Source: Fasciolopsis buskii
Taxonomy: Eukaryota; Platyhelminthes; Trematoda; Plagiorchiida; Fasciolidae
Reading direction: 5' to 3'
NCBI GenBank assembly: GCA_008360955.1
Contig: LUCM01006516.1
Span: forward strand, 123,506 to 187,505
Length of the DNA: 64,000 nucleotides
Below are positions 50,301 to 63,431 of this stretch, piece by piece; within the stretch, counting starts at the first letter, position 1; every line of letters begins with the position of its first letter. A program made the position numbers and the translations under genes. A model generated the notes under the pieces. It did no database searches and had not been told where the DNA came from. It worked only from the letters and a program-made list of their open reading frames with translations.

Positions 50301-50939
50301 CTGTTCGCAAGTTTTTCAACGGCCACTTTTGCTTTCAGAAACATTGCATTTCTTCGGGTAAAGATTATCTAACATATTATTAAAGAAAATTATAGAAATA
50401 TATCACATTCATATGCGTGCTATTTGAAGGCATATAATTTGCGGTCCGCCTGCATTCCTTTCCATTCAAATGGACCAAAAAGTGTCCTGAGACGGTGATT
50501 TCAGGTTTTGTCTTATTACACCTCTAGTTGAACAGTGGAAAATCACACAGATGCGCATAGACAACGTGAGAACTGGTGTTTGGATGGTTCAGAAGGTTAT
50601 TTTGGATGGATTTTGGCAAATCTTCGATGAAGAATGCCACCATGAGATCAATCAGCATGATTCGTTTTCCTTGAATTTTGGAGATATAACGGCATCACGA
50701 ATATAGTTTTTGTTATAAGGCTCAAACCGAGTAAAATGTGCAAGAAAGTTACTATGATCATGGAGGAATCCGTGGGGTTGATACAGCACTCGCTACCACT
50801 GGATAGATTAGGACAGTGCACTATTCGGACAGTTCTGCATCACAGGTTCAGTCAAACTTCAAGGATAGCTCAGCAAAATGTAATTGTTTTGTTTAGTGAA
50901 CAGTCGGATTTGGTGGGTCGTTCTCAGTTCGGAACAGTC

Positions 50940-51090
50940 TAGTCGAAATGTTAGCAACAGTGATCAAATGGTGATTGTCGGGATTTCTCTTAATTTGAAT
51001 TTTGCCAGTTCGAATCCTCACACTCTCGGTCAGCTTCGTCTGTTGGCCGACTCCAATTCCCAAAAGCCACGTACATTATCGTTTCGTCAA
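50940..51090 (+). mobile_element. tRNA-derived SINE, family 1, copy C (older)
   Basis: A B-box-like CAGTTCGAATCC lies at 51005-51016. It is followed by TGTTGGCCGACTCCAATTCC, ACGTACATTATCGTTTCG and TCAATAAAAGAGGCG. The body and tail match copy B in order (TGGCCG, TTCC, GTA/CATTATCGTTT, AATAAA). The A box is degraded (TTAGCAACAGTG). Confidence 0.5.
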
Positions 51091-54000
51091 TAAAAGAGGC
51101 GAAAAAATGCTAAGTGTAAAAGCTATGGTGATAATTTCCCTAGCAATCGACAATGAATCGGTTTTTACAATGAACCTTCCTTATACGTCTGTAAATGGGT
51201 GTATGGTCGTGGATAGGAAGATGCGAAATTCGTGAGGATTTAGAACAGTTTTATCGATTAGCAACTGCATACCAAATCCGTTTACTTGACACAAGGGAGG
51301 ATGACAGGGGCACGATTGGAAAGGTATATACTCAAATTTGTGCATTCTAAAAAGCCTAGAAGGATCAAGACAGACAAATCTGGAACAGACAGTTGCATAG
51401 GACTTTCGGCTTAGTGGAACAGAGGCATAAATCAGTAACAGGTTAACTGTGGTTACAATATAGAGGGCTTGCTGTGTTTGGTTTCGTGGTGGCTTGGAAT
51501 CTCAAATACGAAGACAAAAAATGCTCTCCGATTAAAAAGCTTGGCAAGAAAAGCGTGTTGGAGTTTTGCCCCTTTGCATATCATTTTACCTAATCAATAT
51601 TTAATGTCCTAGTAGGGTACTATTTTCCAGTGATATTTTGAAGATGGATTTGAACGGAAAAGCAACGAGACCATACACGGTTGATAAGAACGAGGAAAAT
51701 ACAAAATGAATTTTGATGGAAACATAAATCTCGTTTGTGACTTGGGAAAGCTGGAAAGGTGTTTGGAATCATTCAAATGACTATAACTGGGCCTTGATCG
51801 AAACTGATTGTTTAGCAAAAGTACTCTTTACTATCATCGCAGTGTTCAGGAGTACAGTGGTTGTAATCCAGTAAAATGTTTTCGGAACCAAAAACTTCTG
51901 TCGATAAGACATGCTCTCGAGAAAGTTTCTTGCTTGTTCACCAGCAAACAACTTACGGAATGCACCTTTGTACGTGGGTATGCAGTGCACATGGGCGTTA
52001 TGCCTTTCTTGTCTCGTCGTCTAAGTTAGAACAGAACGATCTTCTTACCCGGAGACGACGGTATTGTTGAGATAAAACAGTTTTCGGAAACCGAAAATGA
52101 GATGTGACGAGGTAATTTAAACTAAATTAATATATCTGAGGCGATTGCTAACCTCGTAAGGAATCTTGGATCCAAAATCAAAATTTACGGGCCAGTATGG
52201 CTCTGTTTTGGAAATCCGTTATAAGGTGAAATTGAACATCGACGAATTCCAACGGTTTCTACCCATTGGTCACCGCTGACCAAGGGATCCACTGTCTACA
52301 GCAATAGCGAAGTAAGTTCTGAACGTTTCGCAAGGCTTAATTCAACTACAACATTAAGAAGATGCTGAAAGGCGAGAAAGCAAACCAAATTCAATCAATT
52401 TTGTTGCTCAACTGGTCTAAACTGCGAAGTACAGGAATTCAAACAATCGTCAGCCTTAGGGTTACGAAGGCTCAACTAACGAGGGTAGTGCATCGGTTTG
52501 TCCCTACTGAGTGTTATGCTCAACAAGGCTAATGACAACCGTGCGAAGGAGAGTAGCGTGGATTTCATTTGATTAGTTAAAATCAATAAAATCTTGATCA
52601 CAAGTGTGAAAGAAAAACAAGGATACTCACGGACAAGGAGCTTGAAATCCATTCTCGCAGTCTACGCCCAGAGTTCGTCGATCATACAAAGACATCCTGT
52701 CTTTGTGTGATTTGAAACCCACCGTATTGGCGTCAAGTTAATCTTAAAAACTGCACAGCTGACAGAAGTCGATATTTATTAAATTTACAACCAAATGGGC
52801 AAATCTTGATCACATACGCCATGCGGATCATAAACAAGTGTTGCTAAGCATTTATTGGAAATCATTTAGGAATGGACAGAAAAAGATACAGTTCGTATTG
52901 GTTGTGCATTGCTGTAATTATAATACTTGGAATACGAGTAGGATGTCCGACTTACAACATTAGGGCATGGGTACGTACTGGAAAGTCTCGGACACAAACT
53001 GCACAGTTCGAGAAAATGAGAAGACCAGTTTAGCTGAAAGAAATGTTGATCTATTTTGCGCAACATGTGTAAAATCCAAAAAATATTCCCTGGTGCAATT
53101 TCTTCGAGCCAGTGATACATGAAACACGTTTGAACTTGTTTTTCGTCGGTTTCCGTGATTTCGTTTGGGTTAAAGAAGTACCGCCCCGGATCGTTTCATA
53201 TAATTTTTCGGCACAATCTTTGCAGCTACTCACGAGGAACTATTGCCTCTCTATCTCGAACTGCACTAGAAGTTTTCTAGATCCGTCAGATTAAGAAAGC
53301 CGTTTTCGTGATTTTTGTTTGCGAAATGTCACCGAGGCAGACATACACGTACACGAAACGCCAACATTCATCAGCTTATCTCCAACCTCGTATTCTTTGG
53401 CTAAACTGAATTTTCCCGGAACATGTTTTTGGAGCACAGAATCACGCCATGTGGCGGTTGTGACAGGAGAAAAGCGAAAATATGTTCCGAAATCAGAGTG
53501 ACCCTACTTAGCACGATCAATATGGTTGGTAAGTCAATTCGTGCACAGTCGCCCTTTTGCACGAGTGCATCAATGAACGCACCAAATATATCATTTTCCA
53601 AACGTCTACTTCTCCCTTAGTCAACATCTGTTTAACATTTGTTTAACGCGGATAATGATTTGTGCTTCTGACCGAAAAGCTTTGGAATACTTTTAGAATA
53701 GGCATCCGAAAGGTCTTAAACCAAATAAAATATCGACTGGAAACTGGCTGTTGTCCTTGAGTAAGCTAATAAGTTTGGAGGAAAGAAAGTGAATTCACTT
53801 GCTTTTCTACAAAAACGGACGGGAAGTCTCAAATAATCACTTCGGTTATCAGTAAGAAATGAATTCGCTTAAGGACGTGTTGGCCGGAGCTTAGTTTTCT
53901 TACGACAATAATTCTAACTAACCGCCAAAGTTTGCTAGTTATACCCGATTGGATGTGGGTGCGTCGTTTGTATGCGCAAGTTTATTCAATTCTCGCTCCG

Positions 54001-55556
54001 GCTACTAACAAGCAGAATTGAAACCACATCTGAAAACAGTTGTGTTGACTAGTTTCCATTAACTACAAAACGTTAGTTATAGTTTCGTGAGAATAAATAC
54101 CGTCCACGGGCCATTCTGTAAGTGACATTCAAAGCTGACTGTGAACAACTTCAGAATACATCAAACAGAGGCAAATGCATTACAGATCACTCTCAAGCAA
54201 GAACGGGCAAATAATGACCAGGGGACTAGTACAGGTCTTGAAAGTAGTATGCTGATAAACTTCAAAATGGCTCTGTGGCAACAAACATACTACTGATAAA
54301 TGTAGCTTTCCTTACGCTGATTGTGAATGATGTTCCGATGTTTGCCCAGATTTGGTAATTTAGATTTACAGGTGTTTTCTTTGCCCCGTTCAATTGTTTT
54401 CTCTAATCTTTATCCAATGAATGTATGCTGCATTGGATAGGTTTTGTTCATCCCAAATCTCTGAACTGTTCAAGACAGAGGAAGAAGCTTGAATCAGTGC
54501 TAACAAACGATCGATTGCCTTCAAACACACAGGCAATGAGTATCACGTGCTTTTGGACCGAAGGGATGAGAACCCAACACAACGTTAGACGTCGTGAAGG
54601 GGTATGAATTTCAGGGTTAAACATCAGCCTCTTCCGTAAGAGCACTATGATTTGTGATTGAATTGTCAGACTGCCACAATATTAGAATTTCTAGTGCTTT
54701 TTCTAATTAGTCAATTTAACGCGGTCATTGCGGTTGACAGACTAATTCAATGGGACGTCATGCTGGTTTCGCTGACTGAATGACACTGTTGTTCTACTCA
54801 AATTCTTGACTGTAGTCCGTTTGTCCAAAGACTATGTGCACAATAAACCCCAATGACGAAATTTCTTGTTAGCCTGAAGTGAATGCTAGTCAAAAATGAC
54901 CGTTATTGTTTGAAGAATAGCGTTTGGAATTGTGATGAACATTTGATGTGATTTGAAAAGCAAGTCTTCCTCGTAGTGACTGCTACGCTAACCAGAACTG
55001 TTTTCACCATTACTGATTGACGAATAACGTCGCCACTCTATAGTATTTACAATTCCTGCGAATTATTTTGATGCGTATATTTAACCAAAACTATGAATTT
55101 AATAACTAGATAACTGTACGACTTCTAGAGTTGACCCCATCCACCTACCCGAGTACCATTGCGACGGTCATTTTGCATCGCGGCCTGCAGTCAACCTCTT
55201 TTGGTGCTTTCCTTAGAGACCATGATTTTATAGTCCTGTTGGAAAAAACGAGGACTTCAGAATACGATTACTTACGTAAAGTTGACGGTTTGCATTCCAC
55301 AAAAGCTCGAGGAAGGTACAGTGTTACACAAGAGGACCCGGTCAATAAGGAAGTTCAAGGTACTCATTATTTCAGTCAACACGCTCTCGTGGAAATGACT
55401 GACTGAATCTTTCAAAATAGTGTCACATGCGTTAAGAAACACAAAAGTGAAACAGTGCAATTCACTTCAAATCGAGGTTTACCGAAACCGGCACGGCAGA
55501 AGGTAATCACAAGCATTAATCAAACATAGCACATACCCATCTTCTAACATCTTCTA
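51091..55556. other. Noncoding stretch, no gene seen
   Basis: No supported gene or repeat. Open frames near 51.8-52.0, 53.3-53.6 and 54.4-54.6 kb overlap on both strands and are short. A small tandem duplication, CATCTTCTAA twice, sits at about 55540-55559, just before MITE-3. Confidence 0.4.
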
Positions 55557-55694
55557 ATTGTGAATGATATAATGTTAATAACACAGAGTTGTTGGTAGAT
55601 GTAATGCATCAACATTTCGACTAACGTGGGTAGTCTTTCTCGAGGCACGTTTTACAGACAAATGCTGTGTTATTAACATTATACCATTCACAAT
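55557..55694. mobile_element. MITE-3, complete short element (138 bp)
   Basis: The terminal inverted repeats are 30 bp (55557-55586 and 55665-55694) and match at 29 of 30 positions. They begin ATTGTGAATGATATAATGTT and close with AATAACACAG. Between them is a hairpin remnant (GACTAACGTGGGTAGTC) followed by TCTTTCTC and GGCACGTTTTACAG. There is no coding capacity. I see no clear target-site duplication, and similarity to the 44.1 kb copy continues outside the right end, so the element boundary is uncertain. Confidence 0.75.
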
Positions 55695-57736
55695 AAAAAC
55701 CAATACATGGTACATTGATCTTTCGATACACTGAATACGTCCTTCGGTCCTGATGTTTGCATACCCATCTTCAGTTAGAAAATCAGGTCATAGGCTAAAA
55801 CGCAAGCAAAATAAAGCCATCAGTAAATGAATATTTTACATTTGCAATTAACTACCGAATTTTTTAAGAAACCCAAAATTGATTCATTGTCATTTCTCTA
55901 TCAACCGTCTGATAAAATTGCAATGCATATATCCTACGGCTAAAACATCGAGCATTTTCCGTGACACCACGAAATCCAATCAGATGTCATCCGCTTACAA
56001 GCAACATGTATTTAGGCTACATTGACTGTTCCGTAGGGTGAGAATCACATTTTGATCAACAGGCCGTGAATCCTCAAGGAATTCTGGCTTCTCGGTTATG
56101 CAAAGAAGCAAACTTTGTGTAAACAACGAAACCGGTGGCACTTTTAAAATCAGAATGATAAAAATGCAGACATTAAGTAGATGTCCCGATCTGCATCACG
56201 AGGACAAAGCACAAGGCCGAGAGTACAACCTGATACGGCCCATGCCCATGGTCTTGATTCTTTCACTGCTATTAAAGTTGCCTTTCGTTCGTAATATTTC
56301 GGCGCCAGTGAAAATAAAACTCAAATTCGATCTGGTAATCGGATTAAGAATGGATCTCCTCTCAATAATCGTTTCGGGGAAGCCGTTAACATGCAGTAGG
56401 CAAGACCTCGTAGGGGTAATAACCTTTGTCGCGTTTGCTGCCCTCTATCCGTTTAATGCATAGAACAGCGTTGTGATGACTCGGACATCGTTGAGTCGAA
56501 CTTACTTGAATTTTATAGTATTACCGCATACATAGGTGACATTACTCTAACAGGTTGCATTTGCCTGCATCCGCTGGTACTGGCCAACTTTGCACCAACT
56601 AGAGATAAATTTGGAATTCCATCTGTCCGAGTTCACTTTCTGCCGAAATGCTCATATGAAACTAAATACATTCAGTCGGAAAATTTGCCAGCACTCGAAC
56701 CCGGAATTGGTACCTGCAAAGACACAAGAAGAATAATGCCCGAATTTGACCAACCTATTGTTTCCTTGCTAGGCTGAGGTTTGGACTATTTAACTGAAAG
56801 AATTAACGCATTAGTTGTAAAAAAAGGTCATCGTTTCTAATTTCTCACATTCGACGATTTCACAACCAATGTTAGACGTCACATTTGTCTTCCGGGTACA
56901 TCTGAATAGGACAGGACTAGAGGATGCGAACAGTCCGGACAATATTTGTTCGCTACCATTTTGTCAAAGCTTTTTTAGCTCGACGCAAACGAAGAGCAAT
57001 TTTTTGCTCCATCTGTGCTGTCATTTGATATCTCCTAGGAAACGTTCACAGTCGAATAGGACTGATCCCCGGGGTGAGCTGAATTGACGGCCAAATCTGG
57101 TTTTTGGAGTTCAGCGACAAACATTATGTCGGTTAATTAAGCTGTCTCTCACGCGTGGAGGAAAAGAAACAACTCGAGGGGGTCAGATAAACCGCGAAGA
57201 AAACGGGATCACGAAGAAGTGTGAAAAAATGTCGTCTCGTTCTACACAACGTTTTGGATGGCGATTTCAGGATCTAATTTTATTAAACGGGTAAATTTGC
57301 ATATTCAGAATATGCCTAACGTTAAAGGATGATATGAACATCGAACTGGATTTCCTAAACTGTTTGATCGCGTGCTTGCTTTGAACACTATGTGGCTAGT
57401 CCACTTTGTTACCGGGTAGCAGAAAACGGATGATTCGAGTGACATGGATATCTCAATACAGTTTCGCGATGGTCAACATATCACCAGGGCAAATAAATCA
57501 TAAATTTCTCCGTGTCAAGGATGGTCACAATAAATTGGTGATCTAAGCCACCCTGTAGCAAATGCTACCGGTCGGCAAAGAAAGACAGGATTCTGCAAAT
57601 GTGTAGTTCGGTAATTAAACATACGAAGCGAACTTTTACGGTTGTTTTTAAATCTCCCATTAGAGAAGAGTTCGATTTTTCACTGAAATTTATTGTTTCA
57701 TTAAATCACGGCATTTTATTTCTTATTGCATCTGAT
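55695..57736. other. Noncoding stretch, no gene seen
   Basis: A 121-codon frame at 56.10-56.46 kb shows no domain and no splice context. The word GGGTTCGAGTGCTGG, read on the minus strand near 56690-56704, is B-box-like but isolated. Confidence 0.4.
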
Positions 57737-57905
57737 TTATAATTCATTGCAGCCATCCAAGTTCCCAACGAAAATTATGGAAGCACTACGCAGCTGTTTC
57801 GTGCCTTAGGAATCATGTTACGAATCATCAACAGTGCGTATCTACCGCATCGGAACTGGGACGCGAACCGCAGACGAACCACTGTGAGTTGAAAACCTCA
57901 TCGTG
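57737..57905 (-). mobile_element. SINE family 2, minus-strand copy
   Basis: It aligns with the left half of the 11.8 kb palindrome. Matching words are TATGGAAGCACTACGCAGCT, GTTTCGTGCC, TAGGAATCAT, AACAGTGCGTATCTACCGC and AACTGGGACGCGAACC. It includes the inner tRNA-like head with a B-box remnant (GGTTCGCGTCCC on the minus strand). The tail points left and the head right. Confidence 0.6.
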
Positions 57906-58109
57906 TTGATATTCAGCAGTTCACCAGACATCAGCACATAGCGAGATAGCTTTCGTGTCTGTCATCACATTTTGTACAGATCTCATTAGGTGCCATCCAA
58001 AAAAATCACCTGGGTGTATTTGTTCTCGTGCATTCAAAGATCTGGGGCCTGCCAAATCCAATTACGAATATGGGCGCCAAATCGTGCAGTGTTTCTGTTC
58101 GGTGAAAGG

Positions 58110-58270
58110 TGGAATATGAACCGGCCAAACGTAATGCCAGTGTATTTGACTCACAATCATTGGTTTCCGTTTCGCATCCCAGTAACGACGGGATGGACGA
58201 GCGACTCTGGGTGTTTGTTCATGACTGGGAAGAAATAGCTGTATGCCGCATCCATGAGTTTCAGTGACAT
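58110..58270 (+). mobile_element. SINE family 2, plus-strand copy facing the previous one
   Basis: The head has AAACGTAATGCCAG (A-box remnant), TTTGACTCACAATCATT and TTTCGCATCCCAG (B-box remnant). The tail has GAAATAGCTGTATG, CATCCATGAGTTTC. With the minus-strand copy 205 bp to the left, it forms a head-to-head inverted pair, the same arrangement as the 11.76-12.13 kb palindrome but much more diverged. Confidence 0.5.
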
Positions 58271-61200
58271 GTTGGATAGTGACACTGCACGACGAGAGAC
58301 ATTTGATAAATGACTTTGATGATTATTTTTCACTGTCTTCTTGAATGATCACAGGTGGTCTCCTCGGCCGGGCTTGTTGATTTCCAATCATTTCGCCCGA
58401 TCTACTGCACAAATTTTCCACCCACTGATACGGTGTATAAAACAATCCAAACCGTTTTGACTTATTTAATGATGCCACTGTGGACATCGCGGTAGACTGA
58501 CATTTTGGTTCATGGGAAGTTTTTGCTCCCTGAACGTTCTCAGGCTCCGATTGCCGCGTTCACAATTAACTCGGAAATAGCTGTATCTGAATCCTGAATA
58601 AGCTAAGAATTCAAATGCCTACTTGCCGGTATCACGGCATATTGAACTCCCGTTTTACTACATCTTGTTCGGGTGCTTATTTGTATTCAGTTGGAGCAAC
58701 TACAAATCTGAGCCGCATGAGTAGTCAAACATGAGTATCTTTTTTTTTCCCAGAGCAATTCTTTGTTCTCAGGTCTATTTTTTTACGCAGCTATCACAGC
58801 GCTTTACTGCCATCAGATATGGGGTAAAAATGCTGAACGAAGCATATAAAGCTAACATTTGGTAGGCTGGACAAGGAACAATGTTCAATTTCCAATCGCC
58901 TTACCCAGAATTATACTTTCTGAGTGCACTGCTTGTTGTCCAGCGGTTCAGTCAGTTCGTCGGTGTTGATTGATGTCTCATTCTGCCTCTTTTCCTGCTG
59001 TGATATACACAGTATTTTCATCCCATTCTATTTAAAACATGTTATCGTGCAGAGTTGCATAGACGAAAAGCGTTTGAGGCACGGTGAATGCTGCCATGGA
59101 AGTGGATATTTTGTTTTTTTCAACCAAATAGCCGGAATGCTGTGAGTAAAAAGTAAATTATAAAAGGATTCATTACTTGGTTACAAATAGTGGAGTGATT
59201 CAATAAGCATATCGATTGTTGATGCGTTTGAAGGTCTGATTCAAGAATATCCGATAGGCAGCCAGACGACTTTATTTCGGTCATCATTCTCTTTTATCCC
59301 ATCATCGGTATCCAGCCATATCTACGTGACTGCAAACACTTTACACACCCATATGATACCATATATTTCGCTGATTAAAAAAGTCTAGTCGAATGTCGAT
59401 CAGTAGGAGTTATCTGTTGTTTTATCCGCCAGTGCTGACATGTACGAGAAGAGTCCGTCCTATGCAAATATTCTGAAATTCTAGGAAAATCTTATTGGTG
59501 CAGGGTTTTACCTCATGCCTTTTATCACTCAAGGTGAAATGTCCAATAGTCTTGGGCACAACCACCTACTCACGTGGTGCTGGTGATACCACAGTTAGAG
59601 GACGATCCGCTAACGTTCTTTTCTATGCGACGGAATATTCAAGTTGAGGATTCTTTCGTTCACAGCTGCTAACTAGTAGTTTCCAAACTAGATGCGTGCT
59701 CTAAAAAAAACTAAGCAGCCGCTGACTAATAAGTAATGAGATAATTTTGAGTAGAAACTACATGTTTTTGATACTCACTAGGCATACGAAAAAACCGTTT
59801 GTCAAAAAGGAAACCTGGACTTGTCCTGCCCACTCAGCAATTGTAACGGTCAGCAGTGCATTTTACCAGTACTTACTCGACTGTGGTCACCAAATAGCCT
59901 CACCGACAGCCTCGAGGACGGTCCTAGTAACTTCGAGGTTTCACATCAAATGGGGATAAACAAGGGCAGCTCCCCAAGGCAACTGAAGCTATCGCAATAC
60001 GACTTTTCAAACTGGAATTCCACAGGCAAATCAACCTGTTGAAACCGTTGCTGGTGGTAGGGTCAGAATAGGTTTACCTCACTTCCACGTAAACAGACTG
60101 TGCTGGTCTGCCTGTTCTACCATCAGTAAATCTCTTATTCACTACTCCGTGTTTTTCACATTTGTCTTTCTTTTCGCAGTTTTTCTACATTTCACATCTG
60201 ACTTTTGCTGACACGAATGTTCCCCTAGTCATTTGGGTTTAGCGTTTGGCCGAAATAGCGCAATTTTGTTGGGCATTCATTCACTCACTAAAAACGATGG
60301 CTGCATTTCATTTCTTTGCTGTTCACTAATATATACGTAAATTTTAGGTCGCATAACATCCAAGGGAAATTTCTTCGTGCTGCACTTGTTTCTCATGGCT
60401 CGGCGGACAAATCCAGCTATCCAATTTGAGGTATAATGTGAGAGTTAAGATACTCTGCCCGTGATCCAAACGCTTCCGGCATAAAGCTTTTTACCAACCC
60501 GAGATGCACTTTACTTACGGCAAATAGGATATGATTGATGCGTACGTGTGGCCGCATGACGTTGTGCAAACGGACGGGTCCGGGGATAGCACAGATTCGC
60601 TTGAATTTCCGGAGTTCTGATGGTCACGTTCCCTTAGCATTTGTGAACACACACTCCAATCTGCCTTCTGATTGTACAATAAATAATGTGCAACTTTGGT
60701 TCAAAAACAAACCGAGTCTTGGTAATGTCCAGTATGATGAAAAATTAGACCGAAATTAGTTGGGATCGTGGTTGCCTGATAATTGTTCTTCTATTATCGT
60801 ATAACAATGCCATCTTATTTCGTGAATAGACCAGCCATCTGTTGAATACCGCGGAAGAAAAAGCTAATCGGACGTGTTTTGTACGCGCCTGACACGCATT
60901 CACGATTAGAGTGGACGATGGTGACCCTTTGCCCATCATCATTTTGGCTCTACCTGGTAGGTTGACAAGAATAAGAATGCCTATTGGTCGTCGATGCTCT
61001 TTCGGTATCTAGAATATGTTTGAAATATCCGACCACGATGGAATTTGAATCGATTTACCTAAAGAAACCCGCATATTTGTACCTCGTGTGTTCTAGCAGG
61101 TGAGTTAACGGGTTCGGCCTCATGGTTTCCGGACATTTCAATTAAAGTTCATTAAGTACCCGATCCCGCTTCGTAGGACGGAGAAAATTCCGCATTTTAA

Positions 61201-62467
61201 CTGCCGAAGAAAAATTTCCCAGGGAATCAATTGCTACTCGTAAGTTTTTGAATTCACGAATATGATTGTTTACAAAATCTAATTCCCAACGCATAGTTTT
61301 ATTTTGTGCAAAATTCCACCATTTTTGGCGATGAATTTTTTTCCACCAAACTAAACTTTGCTTGGAAATGCGATCAAAAGATAATTGAATATGAATATCC
61401 GCTCTGTTATTTTGATAGGCAGAAGACTGTTTCGTTCGAATTAAATCAATCATTCATATGCAGGGCGTGGCACCAGCTCTGTTTTAGGCTCCCGTGGGTC
61501 GTACTTTTTCCGTGGGTTGGTAACCCGAAGCAAAAACAACAGGATTTGGCTCATGGCTGGGAAATTCCTATTTCTCTTCAGTCCCCTTCACGCTTTGCAT
61601 TGACAAGTTGAAAATTTTGTCATCATTTGGCGAAATGTTAGTCTTAAATATTGTGAACTTTGAAATGTCGATAACATATCATACAGATAAAATGAAAGAA
61701 ATCAAATACGTTCACTACCACATTCGATCGATATTTCCTATCATATTTGAGAACTTGATGCTTTTATTTCTCAAAACAAAACAGGAACTGAAAATATATT
61801 CCTCTTTTAATACCAATATCATCACAGGATTGGTCATTCGAAAAACCGACTATTATAAAACATGCGGTTCTATGCATTGATTTGATCCAGGTAGTTTGCT
61901 ATTGCATATAACTAATATTCACACCTAGCCTCAAATGGTAATATTCAATTATGCTAATACCTATGGTTGTCGCACATTCCATTTGGACGAGTGTACTGCT
62001 AAGTAGTTGTGTGTACTAGATGACTGTGATCGATTTGCCTATTAGTCTGCTCATGTATCGACCGATTCAAAGCTTTTTCTACAGTTAACGATTCGTTCAC
62101 TTCCGCATTAAGCCACTATCCCGACTGGCCTAGTTTGTGGGCGTTTACAAATCATTAGGACAGGTAAAAATAAAATGCCATTTATCAACTACCTGGCCCA
62201 TTTGTGATTAAAACAAAACTACGGCCATTTCATGTTCTTATGTTTTTAAGTTGAATGGCATTTGTCAATACGGATTGAGGACACTTTGGCCTTATTGAGT
62301 GACCAAAGAAACCAACTGTAAATGGGTGCGTACCGCATTGAAAGCATTACAAACAGTTGTATTTTCTTACTTTCCAATGGACGTTGTTGATCAAGGTGCA
62401 AAAATTGGTCAAGCCTTAGAAACACAGTAGAGCATGAGATATTGACGGTCGCTAGTTTGGTGAACAA
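58271..62467. other. Noncoding stretch, no gene seen
   Basis: No gene or repeat can be supported. The sequence is AT-rich with scattered short frames. Confidence 0.4.
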
Positions 62468-62811
62468 TTGTGTTCCCTTGATAATTTACGTACAATCGAC
62501 ATGAACAAACTGACCCTCGGCGGATATGCCTATCCAGGGAGTATGTCCCAGTTTTCTAATAATGATACAATATCTGTGAATGAAAGCAAACGCGCGTCAG
62601 AACAGCATTTGAACGATCAAGCGATTGACCAGGAAAAACCTAACAAAAAGGATTGAACACATGAAATGGCTGGATTACTACGTACCAACTTTGAACATCT
62701 GACGAGGGGAATGATCGAGGAACAAGCTGTGTGCTTCTTGGCAAATTCTGTAGTCCTGTCCGCGTGCGAAACATATTACTATTACGAACCTGTTTACTCT
62801 GAAATAGTCAG
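62468..62811 (+). CDS. Candidate exon(s) in one frame, interrupted by one TGA
   Basis: One frame is open from 62468 to a TGA at 62654-62656, and open again in the same frame to 62811, which ends at a donor (GTCAG/GTAATT). The upstream part, from ATG 62501, encodes a polar acidic and basic tail ending DQEKPNKKD. After the TGA an ATG at 62666 with A at -3 and G at +4 could start a protein. That part includes MIEEQAVCFLANSVVLSACE and a run of four tyrosines. Possible readings are the end of one gene and the start of another, a broken gene, or chance. No domain is recognised. The 62811 donor leaves phase 2, which fits the exon at 63432. Confidence 0.27.
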
Positions 62812-63431
62812 GTAATTTGTAAAATTAAGGCAAAGTTGTGCAACTCAATTCAAACTGGTAATTGTGACTCAGTTATTTATATACAGCGGGCAAAACTGCA
62901 TAATCCACACGAAATGTAATGAAAACAGAATGATTCTCTTACTAATGGCGTATTTTCTATTCGGACCAAATTAGGCATTTTCCCATGAGCAACGCCTTAT
63001 GGGATGCTGGCAAATAACCAGCCGAAGCTAAATGTATTCGCGTCACATGCGGTTATCTGACCGACTGTTTTATTTCTACTTTTATTAGGCATGAAAATCA
63101 CTCACTTAGTCGCTAACTGCTTTACATTTGACACCATCATATCATTATTCCGTCCGCAACGGACCACGACAGCCCCAAGAAGATCAAAGAGAAGAGATCA
63201 CCATGGAATGTTATCCCTGTGCCAATGCATTGCTGTTTTCCAAGAGTGCAGTCAAACGATCAGAAATCGAGGCCTTAATGTGTGGTGATCAATCAGTAGA
63301 ACTCAGTATTACAGATGATGCAACTCAAATCTTTTAGTCCGGCCAACTGTCAGACACGTATGAAGTAACAATTTTTATGAACGCGATTGGATTGTGTTTC
63401 ACGTACATTTGGACATCGTGCCTCATTTTAG

